Source: Anaerolineales bacterium
GTDB taxonomy: Bacteria; Chloroflexota; Anaerolineae; Anaerolineales; UBA11657
Assembly (NCBI GenBank): GCA_022450585.1
Contig: JAKUPR010000015.1
Span: 1-33,061, forward strand
Direction: 5' to 3'
Length of the DNA: 33,061 nt
In this document: piece by piece, positions 20,823 through 30,083 of the stretch
Layout: every line of letters begins with the position of its first letter
How positions within the stretch are numbered: position 1 is the stretch's first letter
Notes under the pieces: model-generated
The model's input: only the letters and a program-made list of their open reading frames with translations
What the model was told of the DNA's origin: nothing
Database searches by the model: none
Translations under genes and position numbers: made by a program

Positions 20823-21728
20823 ATGAAAGCTACCAATAATGTAAATCGATTGCAGGGTATGTTGGAAAAGCACAGTACGCTCTTAACGGATGGTGCAATG
20901 GGTACTATGCTATTTGAGGCTGGGCTCGAATTCGGGGACCCTCCGGAACTTTGGAACATAGAGCGTGCCGATGTAGTTAATTCTATCCAGAGTGCGTATG
21001 TTCAGGCGGGGGCGCATTTGTTGCTTACCAATACCTTTGGAGGTAGTAGTTTTAGACTGCGACAGCATGGTTTGCAGGATAGACAATATGAATTGAATAG
21101 GTTTGGAGCTGCGAATCTCAAGAATACGATCGAATCGTTAGATAGCACTTCTCTAGTGGCTGGGGACATTGGTCCAAGCGGAGAAATAATGGCGCCATTA
21201 GGTGACCTTGAGTTTGATGAGGCGGTAGCTGGGTTTGCCGAGCAGTGTGATGGTCTTATTGAAGGTGGAGTAGACCTGATATGGATTGAGACTCTGTCAT
21301 CGATGGAAGAAATGGAAGCTGCTGTGTTAGGTGTAAAGCAGATAAATTCGGACATTCCAATTATTACGTGCATGAGTTTTGATACTCACGGGCGCACTAT
21401 GATGGGGATTACTCCAGAAGATGCTATCTCAAAAATGTTAGATCTGGGTGTTTTCGCTGGTGGTGGAAACTGTGGATCTGGGATAGCTGAGATGTTAGAA
21501 GTTATTGAACGAATGCATGCTGCTGCACCCGACGCCGTGCTTGTCGCAAAATCGAATGCGGGTGTTCCGGAGTTGGAGGATGGCAAGGCCGTATATCGTG
21601 CCGATCCGGAGGCTATGGCTGATTTTGCGATTGCGGCACGTGCACGGGGTGCTAGCATTGTAGGGGGATGCTGTGGTACACGGCCGCAACATATTAGGGC
21701 TATGGGAGCTGCGCTCCGACGAACCTAG
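20823..21728 (+). CDS. Homocysteine S-methyltransferase family protein (stand-alone MetH N-domain/BHMT-like)
   Basis: LTDGAMGTMLFEAGLEFGDPPELWN, LTNTFGGSSFRL, GDIGPSGE, IVGGCCGTRPQHIRAM (zinc-binding GGCCG). GAGGTGAT ribosome-binding site before ATG. Confidence 0.9.
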   Translation: MKATNNVNRLQGMLEKHSTLLTDGAMGTMLFEAGLEFGDPPELWNIERADVVNSIQSAYVQAGAHLLLTNTFGGSSFRLRQHGLQDRQYELNRFGAANLKNTIESLDSTSLVAGDIGPSGEIMAPLGDLEFDEAVAGFAEQCDGLIEGGVDLIWIETLSSMEEMEAAVLGVKQINSDIPIITCMSFDTHGRTMMGITPEDAISKMLDLGVFAGGGNCGSGIAEMLEVIERMHAAAPDAVLVAKSNAGVPELEDGKAVYRADPEAMADFAIAARARGASIVGGCCGTRPQHIRAMGAALRRT

Positions 21729-21847
21729 CAAAAGATGATGCCGATCTGGTGACTAAAGGCACAAAAGATGAAATGAAAAGGTCGAGTACTGTGAAGGTGA
21801 CAAAAAAAGGGCAGCAACCCAGAAGCGGTTGGAGGGATGGAGGAAGT

Positions 21848-21853
21848 TATAAT
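21848..21853 (+). promoter_or_regulatory. TATAAT -10-like element 5 nt before the antiporter ATG
   Basis: TATAATCGACAATG; GGAGG motifs also lie upstream, so function is ambiguous. Confidence 0.3.
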
Positions 21854-21858
21854 CGACA

Positions 21859-22920
21859 ATGACTTTGCTATGGAGTGTAACCGCCATCATTGTGTCAGTG
21901 TATCTGCTGGCGGTGTTGACTGACAGTTTCTTCATCGTAAGCCTCGATGAAATTTCATCCCGGTTGAAGCTCCCAAGTGATGTTGCTGGTGCGACACTTA
22001 TGGCTGTGGGTTCGTCGGCGCCTGAGTTAGCTATTGCGCTAATTGCGCTGTTAAGACCGGGTGGGCATTCAGATGTTGGTATTGGCACAATTGTGGGGTC
22101 GGCATTGTTTAATGTTCTTGTGATTACTGGCGCGTCAGCACTGGCACGGCCGGTACGCGTTTCCTTTTCAACGGTAACCCGTGACGTTGTTGCTTACGCG
22201 CTAAGTCTAGGACTGTTACTGTGGGCATTCTGGGATAGTCGCATTGACCTTTTTGAGGCTGCTGTATTTTTGGCATTTTATGTTGCATATGTTGTGGTTC
22301 TAATGTTTTGGAGTAAGCATAGTAAACCGGATGATATGTCTGTGCTTGGACATGAAGGGATTAAGGAGGATGTAATAGTTGAACACCGGAGTGTGATTGA
22401 GCGCATTTCTCGGGTCGTGGAGCGGGTGTACCAAGTAATTCTTGGAGACCCGCGTTCTGACTTCTTGCGTGCGTTTATAGCCTCTATTGTCTTGATAAGT
22501 GTTCTAAGTTGGATTCTCGTTGAAAGTGGCATAGCTTTCGCTAGTGCTCTTGGGATATCACCTGTTATTGTGGCTCTGACAATTTTGGCAGGGGGAACCT
22601 CGGTACCAGATATGATTTCTTCAATTGTGGTGGCTCGGCAAGGCCGTGGAGACATGGCGGTGGCTAATGCGGTTGGCTCCAATGTCTTTGATATTCTGAT
22701 TGGTCTTGGATTACCATGGCTGATAGTGATATTGTCCGGACCAGGAACTATCAGTGTCGGAACAGAGGGTTTACTCAACTCCACTTGGCTGCTACTCGGA
22801 TCAGTTGCGATACTTTACATTTTCATGTTGACGAAAAGAACACTTAGTAGAGTGGAAGGCGTTTTTCTAATTGGCACTTATGTTGCGTATGTGGCCTGGA
22901 TGTATGCCGCGGCTAGTTAG
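21859..22920 (+). CDS. CaCA-family calcium/sodium (or cation/proton) antiporter
   Basis: Two inverted alpha-repeats: LMAVGSSAPELAIALIAL...GTIVGSALFNVLVITG and ILAGGTSVPDMISSIVVA...ANAVGSNVFDILIGLG. Confidence 0.92.
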   Translation: MTLLWSVTAIIVSVYLLAVLTDSFFIVSLDEISSRLKLPSDVAGATLMAVGSSAPELAIALIALLRPGGHSDVGIGTIVGSALFNVLVITGASALARPVRVSFSTVTRDVVAYALSLGLLLWAFWDSRIDLFEAAVFLAFYVAYVVVLMFWSKHSKPDDMSVLGHEGIKEDVIVEHRSVIERISRVVERVYQVILGDPRSDFLRAFIASIVLISVLSWILVESGIAFASALGISPVIVALTILAGGTSVPDMISSIVVARQGRGDMAVANAVGSNVFDILIGLGLPWLIVILSGPGTISVGTEGLLNSTWLLLGSVAILYIFMLTKRTLSRVEGVFLIGTYVAYVAWMYAAAS

Positions 22921-22928
22921 GGGTTTTA

Positions 22929-22947
22929 GAGGTATTTTTCCTACCTC
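22929..22947 (+). other. Intergenic hairpin GAGGTA-TTTTTCC-TACCTC ahead of the TauE-like gene
   Basis: Perfect 6-bp inverted repeat (22929-22934 / 22942-22947), immediately before the GTG at 22951. Confidence 0.45.
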
Positions 22948-22950
22948 CAG

Positions 22951-23772
22951 GTGAGCGACGTAGTGGCAATTGGTATAGAGACGGGATGGGTGTTGTATGG
23001 GTTAGTGGTAGCAGCGGGTTTTGCGGCGGGATTTATTAATACTCTGGCCGGAAGTGGATCGTTGATCACGCTACCGCTACTTATTTTTATGGGTTTGCCG
23101 GCAACGGTTGCAAATGGGACCAACAGGATAGCGATCGTGGCGCAAAATATCGTGGCAGTATCTAGCTTCGGTAGACAAAAAATGTTGGACTGGCGTGGGG
23201 GGCTAACACTTGCCCTTCCGGCAGTACTTGGATCGTATGTTGGTGCAGGGATCGCAGTCCGGCTTGACGATGCGATGATGGAACGAGTGATCGGCATTCT
23301 GATGTTTGTAATGATTGGGGTGATTTTAGCGCGTCCACGGCGATGGCTACAGACGTCTCCTAGTGTACCAGAGACATCCTTTACACTTGTTAGGACAATA
23401 ACTTTCTTCGCAATCGGGCTTTACGGGGGATTTATACAAGCGGGGGTTGGAATCTTTCTGCTTGCCGGTCTGGTGTTGGCTGCGCAGTATGATCTTGTTC
23501 GTGGTAATGCGGTCAAGGTTCTGATTGTCCTTTGTTTTACCGTTGTGGCACTCGGAGTGTTTGTGGAGAATGGGCAGATTGACTGGGGTGTGGGACTCAC
23601 GCTTGCTGTCGGAAATGCATCTGGGGCGTGGGTGGCGGCGCGGACAGCGGCGGCGCGTGGGGCACCATTTGTGCGGTGGGTGTTGTTGGTGGTTTTACTT
23701 TTCTCAGCGGCAAATCTTTTGGGTATTTTTCGCTTAGTGGGCGGCTGGGTAGGTATAACCGAAGGCGCCTAA
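22951..23772 (+). CDS. TauE/SafE (TSUP) family permease
   Basis: AAGFAAGFINTLAGSGSLITLPLLIFMGLPATVANGTNRIAI and the second repeat GLYGGFIQAGVGIFLLAGLVLAAQYDLVRGNAVKVLI. Confidence 0.9.
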   Translation: MSDVVAIGIETGWVLYGLVVAAGFAAGFINTLAGSGSLITLPLLIFMGLPATVANGTNRIAIVAQNIVAVSSFGRQKMLDWRGGLTLALPAVLGSYVGAGIAVRLDDAMMERVIGILMFVMIGVILARPRRWLQTSPSVPETSFTLVRTITFFAIGLYGGFIQAGVGIFLLAGLVLAAQYDLVRGNAVKVLIVLCFTVVALGVFVENGQIDWGVGLTLAVGNASGAWVAARTAAARGAPFVRWVLLVVLLFSAANLLGIFRLVGGWVGITEGA

Positions 23773-23907
23773 CAAAGTAATAAATAAGACGTGTTCACCA
23801 TAAGTTAGATATTGCTTTATTGAATCTGGCGGTCGTGACTAAAGGATAAAGTGGCTTTTGCGTACCGTGTGGCCATATGGAAGATGTTGCCGACGGGTTG
23901 AGGGAAA

Positions 23908-24531
23908 ATGCAGAAAAATTTGACGACACAGGCTAGCATTGCTATTCTTGCTGGTGGGAAATCCCGACGAATGGGACAGGACAAGGGTTTGATACCACTA
24001 TTGGGAATTCCGCTGGTTAAGCGTGTGCTCTTGCAGGTTGAGTGTCTCTCGGAGCACATGATGTTGATTACAAACCGTCCTAGTGAATACAGGTCATTTG
24101 GTATACCAATGCAAGGGGATCTAGTGACTGGGGCTGGCCCATTGGGAGGACTGTACTCAGCACTGCATTATTCGACGAGTAATAGTATTTTGGCGCTATC
24201 CTGCGATATGCCATTTGTGTGTGTACCGTTGTTGCAACATATGTTGGGTCTCGCTTCGGAGTGCGATGCGGTCGTACCACGATTAGGAGGTAGTAGACGC
24301 GTCGAACCACTTCGTGCCGTCTACAACCAAAGATGCAAGCAGTCGATAGCTAATGCATTGGAAGAGGGTCAACGGCGTATGATCAGTTTTTTTGATCTGG
24401 TTGAAGTGCGATACGTGGAGATAGATGAAATAGAACGTTTTGACCCAGGTGCTAGGTCGTTTTTCAACATTAATACACCCGATGACCTAAAACAGGCCCG
24501 GAGTATAGCAACACTCTACCCGTTACCATAA
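23908..24531 (+). CDS. mobA: Molybdenum cofactor guanylyltransferase
   Basis: SIAILAGGKSRRMGQDKGLIPLLGIPLVKRVL, GPLGGLYSALHYSTSNSILALSCDMPFV, FFNINTPDDL. Confidence 0.9.
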   Translation: MQKNLTTQASIAILAGGKSRRMGQDKGLIPLLGIPLVKRVLLQVECLSEHMMLITNRPSEYRSFGIPMQGDLVTGAGPLGGLYSALHYSTSNSILALSCDMPFVCVPLLQHMLGLASECDAVVPRLGGSRRVEPLRAVYNQRCKQSIANALEEGQRRMISFFDLVEVRYVEIDEIERFDPGARSFFNINTPDDLKQARSIATLYPLP

Positions 24532-24550
24532 AGAGATTGATGTGCAATGG

Positions 24551-25252
24551 CTACTTACGGTCGAGTAGTGTTTGTCGTATGCTCATCAAAATGTAAATTA
24601 TGGCACAGCAGAAAGATCCCCACAGTGCCCATGGTATGGCATTCGGGTAGCTCAAAATTACTACGAATGCTGATGATCCCCAAAGCAATGCAATTGTGAG
24701 AGTTGCTCGGCGAGCTACTGTTGTGCGGGTTGGATAGAAGTATTTTATCGGGACAAAAATTGATATGCATAATAGTATTACAATGACAAGGTTGACCCAA
24801 TGGTTCCAGCCGAAAGCCAGTAGGTAAAACAGTGTGACGTTCCAGTATGATGGAAAGCCCTTGAAATATTGGTCCGGGGTTTTGGCGTCTTTTTGGCAGA
24901 ACTGATATCCGGAAACCAACAGCACTAGGATGCTAACCCACACCGAGGCGTCCTGGGGAAATAATCCAGCCATATACATGAACAGCACAGGCACTATAAC
25001 GTAAGTATAGAAATCAACGATGGTGTCGAGTAGGGCGCCGTCGAAATGTGGCAACACAGTCTGTATTCTGAAAATGCGCGAGATGGGTCCGTCGATTGCA
25101 TCTGCAGCTACACTTGCGCTCATCCACAGTAAAGCCTGCTTCCAGTCATTTGCGATAATTGCCAATGTTGCTAGGAAGCCCCATAGTAAACCGCTTGCAG
25201 TCAGCAGGTGGACTAGCCATGCTATGAGAAAGTTCCGGTTGATGTGCGTCAT
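24551..25252 (-). CDS. CDP-alcohol phosphatidyltransferase, phosphatidylcholine synthase (Pcs)-like
   Basis: DGPISRIFRIQTVLPHFDGALLDTIVD fits DG(x)2SR(x)12G(x)3D(x)3D; YQFCQKDAKTPDQYFKGFPSYWNVTLFYL resembles Pcs proteins. Confidence 0.78.
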   Translation of the reverse strand: MTHINRNFLIAWLVHLLTASGLLWGFLATLAIIANDWKQALLWMSASVAADAIDGPISRIFRIQTVLPHFDGALLDTIVDFYTYVIVPVLFMYMAGLFPQDASVWVSILVLLVSGYQFCQKDAKTPDQYFKGFPSYWNVTLFYLLAFGWNHWVNLVIVILLCISIFVPIKYFYPTRTTVARRATLTIALLWGSSAFVVILSYPNAIPWALWGSFCCAIIYILMSIRQTLLDRK

Positions 25253-25395
25253 GTCACTAACAACACAATCATTGGGCCGTCATCCCGACAAACAGATATC
25301 GCGGGAGTTTAAGGGATAAGGATTTGTAAGGTAACTGTGCCATTGGAAGTGTGGAATCTGGATGTTGATTAGACCAATATTACTTGAAACTAGTC

Positions 25396-26694
25396 CTAGT
25401 CAGAAATACCCCAGAGAGTGATATTGCCATCATCGGAAACTGCGGCAATCCAGTCTCCATTGCGCGAGAAACTGACGTCAATGAGTGTAGCGTTTGGCCC
25501 AGAGAGATTTGCAAGAGTATTCCCATTGTGCGTATCCCACAATTGAACATGTCCGGTTTCTGAAGCGGAAGCGATCATTTCTCCATCTGCTGAATATGCC
25601 AGCGCCCAAACAGTGTCCGTGTGTCCAGAGAGAAGCGCAGTTTCTTGTCCGGTGCCTGTGTGCCATATACGTATTTCTCCAAATCCAGCTGCCGTTACAA
25701 CGTGCTGCCAATCTGGACTGAAAGACATTGCGCTTACGAAATCAGAGTGAGCAATTGTGTGCCTTGCTATACCGGAGTCCGCGTCCCATATCTTTACTAC
25801 ACCAGTGAAGTTGCCAGCAATTGTTTCCGCTGTTCGCGTCACGAAAGTGGTGCCGTCGGGTGAGAAAACCCATTCGTTAAGGGAGTCCTCATGGGTGAGC
25901 GTTTGCCCTACAGAGCCGTTGTCAACAACCATCATCTGTACAGTTCCACCAGAAACCCATGCCAATTTGTCCCAGTCAGGACTAAACATCAAATCGTAGA
26001 AACCGCGGGGTGAATCTTCTAGCTTTAGAGTATGTAGTGGTTCTCCGGCACGTATGTCCCATAGTTTTAGTATGGTGGATTCGGCTTTCGCAAGAATTGC
26101 AAGTGTATGTCCGTCAGGGGAAATCTGAATGCCGTCTAGTCTGGAGTGCACTGTTGGCCAAGACGAGAGGTCGATGATGGTATCCGCTCGTGATGTTTTC
26201 AGGTCCCATAGGATCACCTTCTTGCTGAGATCTAGAGTTGCGAGTTGATTCCGATTATCCGAAATTGCTATGGATGAGACACCGACAGTGTGTCCGGTCA
26301 GGGTTTTCTGTTTCTCTCCAGCAATGTCCCACAGGGTTATTTCTCCACTATCTGTTCCTACGGCGAGTATATCGCCTGATGGGGTGAATGTAACAGTTTG
26401 GGTTCCCTCTAACGGAAGGATCTGTTCGGTTAAGGTTCTGAGGTCATATACATGTACTCGGTCATCGTCGATAACTGCTATTCCCGGGGTTCCACTAGGC
26501 CATATTGATGCGTAGAACGGTGTAATTGTGATATCACCGATTTGTTGCAAGTCCGCGGCATTGTCCGTGGTTATGTATGGTGGATTAGTTCTGGGCCGAG
26601 CGCATGTTGATAGCAGTACCATGAGAGCCAAAAATAGCTGCGCTCTGGTCCAGTGGGCTCTGTAAGATATCGTAGTGTTTTTTTGTGTACCCAT
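25396..26694 (-). CDS. WD40 beta-propeller protein with N-terminal signal/lipoprotein-like sequence
   Basis: Repeated GHTxxVxxxAxSxDxxxxAxxxxxxxxxLWD units; N-terminus AQLFLALMVLLSTCARPR. Start set at ATG 26694 (MGTQKN), 1 nt after the hemW stop. Confidence 0.85.
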   Translation of the reverse strand: MGTQKNTTISYRAHWTRAQLFLALMVLLSTCARPRTNPPYITTDNAADLQQIGDITITPFYASIWPSGTPGIAVIDDDRVHVYDLRTLTEQILPLEGTQTVTFTPSGDILAVGTDSGEITLWDIAGEKQKTLTGHTVGVSSIAISDNRNQLATLDLSKKVILWDLKTSRADTIIDLSSWPTVHSRLDGIQISPDGHTLAILAKAESTILKLWDIRAGEPLHTLKLEDSPRGFYDLMFSPDWDKLAWVSGGTVQMMVVDNGSVGQTLTHEDSLNEWVFSPDGTTFVTRTAETIAGNFTGVVKIWDADSGIARHTIAHSDFVSAMSFSPDWQHVVTAAGFGEIRIWHTGTGQETALLSGHTDTVWALAYSADGEMIASASETGHVQLWDTHNGNTLANLSGPNATLIDVSFSRNGDWIAAVSDDGNITLWGISD

Positions 26695-26695
26695 G

Positions 26696-27883
26696 TCAAA
26701 CAAACTCAGAGAAAACGCGGTTTCCCAACAAACGGCCAACCTTGCTAAGGCGTACTCTATCTCTGTCTGGGGTGATTAATCCCTGTGTAGCCAGTCGCTC
26801 GAAGGTGGCAAAATACTCATGTTCAATTGTAACTCCGAATCGTTCCTGGAATGAATGTCGAGGTACACCCTCTAATAGGCGCAATCCCATCATCAACGTT
26901 TCATTCATTTCATTTTTCCGATCGATTTTACGGTTCATACTTACCGCGGGTGAAAATGGAAAGGTGCTGGATTTGGGTTTTATAAGTTTCATTCGGTCAA
27001 TATAGAGTTGTGGTGACCGTGTGTTGGAATAGCGGCATCCATTGAACCATCCGTGGGCACCCGCTCCGAACGCAAGGTAAGGAAGGTTTTTCCAGTACTG
27101 CAAATTGTGTTGGCAGGCGAATTCACCGGACTTATGTGCCCAGTTTGATATTTCGTATTGTATGAACCCGTGTTTAGAGAGAATTTTACTTGCACACTCG
27201 TACATGTCAGCTGCCAAGTCTGATTCCGGAGTCGGTAGTAATCCTCGTGTCACCTGTGCACGCAGGGGTGATCCGTGTTCCAGAGTCAATGCGTACAGCG
27301 AAAGATGTTGGGGTTGGAGTTCCACGGCTTTGTGGAGTGTGTCTTCCCAATGGTGAATTCGTTGTTTGGGAAGACCGTATATTAGGTCTAGGTTCATGTT
27401 GTTGAAGGCAGCTGTGCGGGATGCATGAACTACCTTGACAACATCCTTAAATGAATGCATCCTGTCAAGAAGCCGCAGCTCTTCCGATTGAGCCGATTGC
27501 ACCCCTATCGAAATTCTGTTTACGCCCTGTTCGTGTAGGGCAGTGAGATAATTTCGGTCAACCGTGTCGGGATTAGCCTCGATAGTGATTTCTGTGTTAA
27601 TGTTGAGGTTGAACGCTCGGCGCACGGATTTTAGTATTTTCTGTATCAGGTGTATGGGCAACAATGAGGGTGTACCTCCACCAAAATAGACGGACCGTAT
27701 TGGGAAAACACCCACATCTTTTGATGATTCAGATACAATTTCAATCTCCCGCACTAGTGCGTTAGTATACTCAGGAATTAGTTTGTCCAGTCCCTCATAC
27801 GTGTTAAAGTCGCAATAAGAACATAATTTGCTGCAGAATGGAATATGCAAATATATGCTGACAGGGTGGTTAGTATTCTTCAT
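26696..27883 (-). CDS. hemW: Radical SAM heme chaperone / coproporphyrinogen III oxidase-like protein
   Basis: SIYLHIPFCSKLCSYCDFNTYEG (CxxxCxxC), VYFGGGTPSLLP, ITIEANPDTV, NRISIGVQSAQ, NLDLIYGLPKQ. Confidence 0.92.
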   Translation of the reverse strand: MKNTNHPVSIYLHIPFCSKLCSYCDFNTYEGLDKLIPEYTNALVREIEIVSESSKDVGVFPIRSVYFGGGTPSLLPIHLIQKILKSVRRAFNLNINTEITIEANPDTVDRNYLTALHEQGVNRISIGVQSAQSEELRLLDRMHSFKDVVKVVHASRTAAFNNMNLDLIYGLPKQRIHHWEDTLHKAVELQPQHLSLYALTLEHGSPLRAQVTRGLLPTPESDLAADMYECASKILSKHGFIQYEISNWAHKSGEFACQHNLQYWKNLPYLAFGAGAHGWFNGCRYSNTRSPQLYIDRMKLIKPKSSTFPFSPAVSMNRKIDRKNEMNETLMMGLRLLEGVPRHSFQERFGVTIEHEYFATFERLATQGLITPDRDRVRLSKVGRLLGNRVFSEFV

Positions 27884-27938
27884 TGCGCAAGCAAATTGTT
27901 TCTGCGTATAGGCACCAGACGGTCATGTATTTTTGTGT

Positions 27939-29930
27939 TTATGCCGTAATGGTGTCAGCTGAATTTTGTGACAGGTCATCGATATGCTGGGTTTTTGTGT
28001 GAAACTGGGTCCGATAGAGTTCCGCGTAAAGACCGTTGAGGGAGAGTAGGTCTGTGTGAGATCCCGTTTCTACTATTCTTCCGGTGTCCATTACGAGTAT
28101 GAGGTCGGCGGCAAGAATGGTTGAGAGTCTGTGGGCGATGACGAGGCTAGTACGTCCCTTAAAAAGTGGTCGAAGTGCGTCTTGAATGAGGGCCTCTGAG
28201 CGTGAGTCTAGTGAGGATGTCGCCTCGTCAAGGATTAGTATGCGGGGATCCTTTAGGATTACGCGGGCGATAGCGACTCGCTGTTTTTCGCCTCCAGAGA
28301 GACGATAACCACGTTCTCCAACAACGGTATCGAAACCCTGTGGGAGTTTGGCTATAAGGTCTTCGAGATGTGCTGCTTTACATGCTGATCGTAATGCGGT
28401 GTCCCCTGCGTCTGGGCGCGCGTAAAGCAGGTTAGCACGTATAGTGTCGTGGAAAAGATAGGTTTCTTGAGTTACCATGCCTATGATACGGGAAAGTGAA
28501 CTTAGATGGATTTCGGTAAGATTGGTGTTGTCGATAGTGATAATTCCCTCACTAGGGTCATAGAGGCGGGGAAGTAAGTATGTAAGAGTGGTTTTGCCTG
28601 CGCCACTGGGCCCTATGAGGGCAGCTAATTGTCCGGGAGCAATTTCGAAGGTGACGTCCTTCGTGGCCCAATTACCGTCGCGCGAAGGTCTGTAATCAAG
28701 ATTGTCTCCGGCTGTTCCACCGCTGTGACCTCTACCGGGTGGACCGAATCGTTCTAGGGAGCGCAGTTGAGCTGTTTGATTTTGATTGTCATTATCTTGT
28801 ATTGTATCGTCGGGTTCAGAGTACGAGAAAGATACGCGCTCAAAGCGTACGTGTCCTTGTACATTGTCTAAATCGCGGGCGTTTGGGGCGTCAGAGATTT
28901 CAATCGGTAAGTCAATAACTTCAAATACGCGCTCGAAACTCACCATGGAGGTAGCAAAATCCACTCGTGCGTTTGCGAGCGCCGAGATTGGACCGTAGAG
29001 TTGTGTTAGGTATGCAGCGAATGCGATAATTGTACCGATACTGAAAGCTTCCCGCAGCACCAAGTGACCGCCCAACCAAAACACCAAAGCGGTGCCAATT
29101 GCACTTATCAAACCCAGGCCCATAAAGAACCAGCGACCAATGACGGCTGAGCTGACGCCTATGTCCGCTACTGCTTTACTGCGTTTGCGGAACTGGCTCA
29201 TGTTTTCGTGCTGTCGCCCGAATATTTTCATAAGGAGAGCTCCGCTTACGTTTAGGGTTTCATTCATCAACGCGTTCATTTTCGCATTTAGGTTGAATGA
29301 GCGACGAGTGACTACTCGCAAGCGATTTGCGACTCTTCGAGCAGGGATAATAAAGAGAGGTAAAATTGCTATGCTGATTAGTGTTAGAGCCCAGTTAAGG
29401 GATAGCATGATAACCAGTGTGAAACCGACCTGGAAGATGTTCGTAACGATACTTACTAGGGTGCCCGTTATGGCTCGTTGTGCGCCTACTACATCATTGT
29501 TCAAGCGTGCCATGATTTCCCCGGTTTTGGTGTTGGTAAAGAAACGGAGAGACATGGATTGCATGTGTTCATATAACCCCTGCCGAAGGTCGCATATCAA
29601 TCCCTCACCGACGCGTGCGCTTTGGTAACGTTGTGCGACCCCTATCAGCCCAGTTAGGAGGGGCACAGCCACCATTGCTAGGGCGAGCCAGTTCAGCTCT
29701 TGGAAGTCTCTATTTGGTAGAGTTCGGTCAATGAGTTGGCGATAGATCAGCGGCGGAACAAGCTCTAGTACAGTCGAAATACCGATGGCAGCGAGAATGT
29801 TTATGATACGACGTTGATACGGGGATGCGTAACTCCAGACGCGTTGGAGTAGCTTCCGGTTGACATGTGGGTCTTGCTTTTCGTCGGCGGTGATGTATTG
29901 CCACCATCCGCCCATACCTGCGTGAGACAT
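27939..29930 (-). CDS. ABC exporter (fused permease and ATP-binding domains, MsbA/multidrug-like)
   Basis: N-terminal TMD; GPSGAGKTTLTYLLPRLYDPSEG Walker A, RLSGGEKQRVAIARVILKDPRILILDEATSSLD signature/Walker B, VIAHRLSTILAADLILVMDTGRIVETGSH. Confidence 0.95.
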   Translation of the reverse strand: MSHAGMGGWWQYITADEKQDPHVNRKLLQRVWSYASPYQRRIINILAAIGISTVLELVPPLIYRQLIDRTLPNRDFQELNWLALAMVAVPLLTGLIGVAQRYQSARVGEGLICDLRQGLYEHMQSMSLRFFTNTKTGEIMARLNNDVVGAQRAITGTLVSIVTNIFQVGFTLVIMLSLNWALTLISIAILPLFIIPARRVANRLRVVTRRSFNLNAKMNALMNETLNVSGALLMKIFGRQHENMSQFRKRSKAVADIGVSSAVIGRWFFMGLGLISAIGTALVFWLGGHLVLREAFSIGTIIAFAAYLTQLYGPISALANARVDFATSMVSFERVFEVIDLPIEISDAPNARDLDNVQGHVRFERVSFSYSEPDDTIQDNDNQNQTAQLRSLERFGPPGRGHSGGTAGDNLDYRPSRDGNWATKDVTFEIAPGQLAALIGPSGAGKTTLTYLLPRLYDPSEGIITIDNTNLTEIHLSSLSRIIGMVTQETYLFHDTIRANLLYARPDAGDTALRSACKAAHLEDLIAKLPQGFDTVVGERGYRLSGGEKQRVAIARVILKDPRILILDEATSSLDSRSEALIQDALRPLFKGRTSLVIAHRLSTILAADLILVMDTGRIVETGSHTDLLSLNGLYAELYRTQFHTKTQHIDDLSQNSADTITA

Positions 29931-30083
29931 TTCGAGGTGGGGTTTCCCAGTTTAGAATATTATTGTACACTGAATGTCACTATATTTGTCAGCGAGGATA
30001 ACTGGCGGATTTACTAGCGGTAGTGTAATTAAGGCATCTGGTCAGATTTGATGTGTAAATAAAACCAATGGGGGAGTTGGGTT

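Noticed and set aside
22278-22784. 168-aa minus-strand ORF
   Set aside because: Antisense to the CaCA antiporter alpha-repeat; shadow ORF.
29092-29628. 178-aa plus-strand ORF
   Set aside because: Antisense to the ABC exporter transmembrane domain; Arg-rich translation without recognisable motifs.
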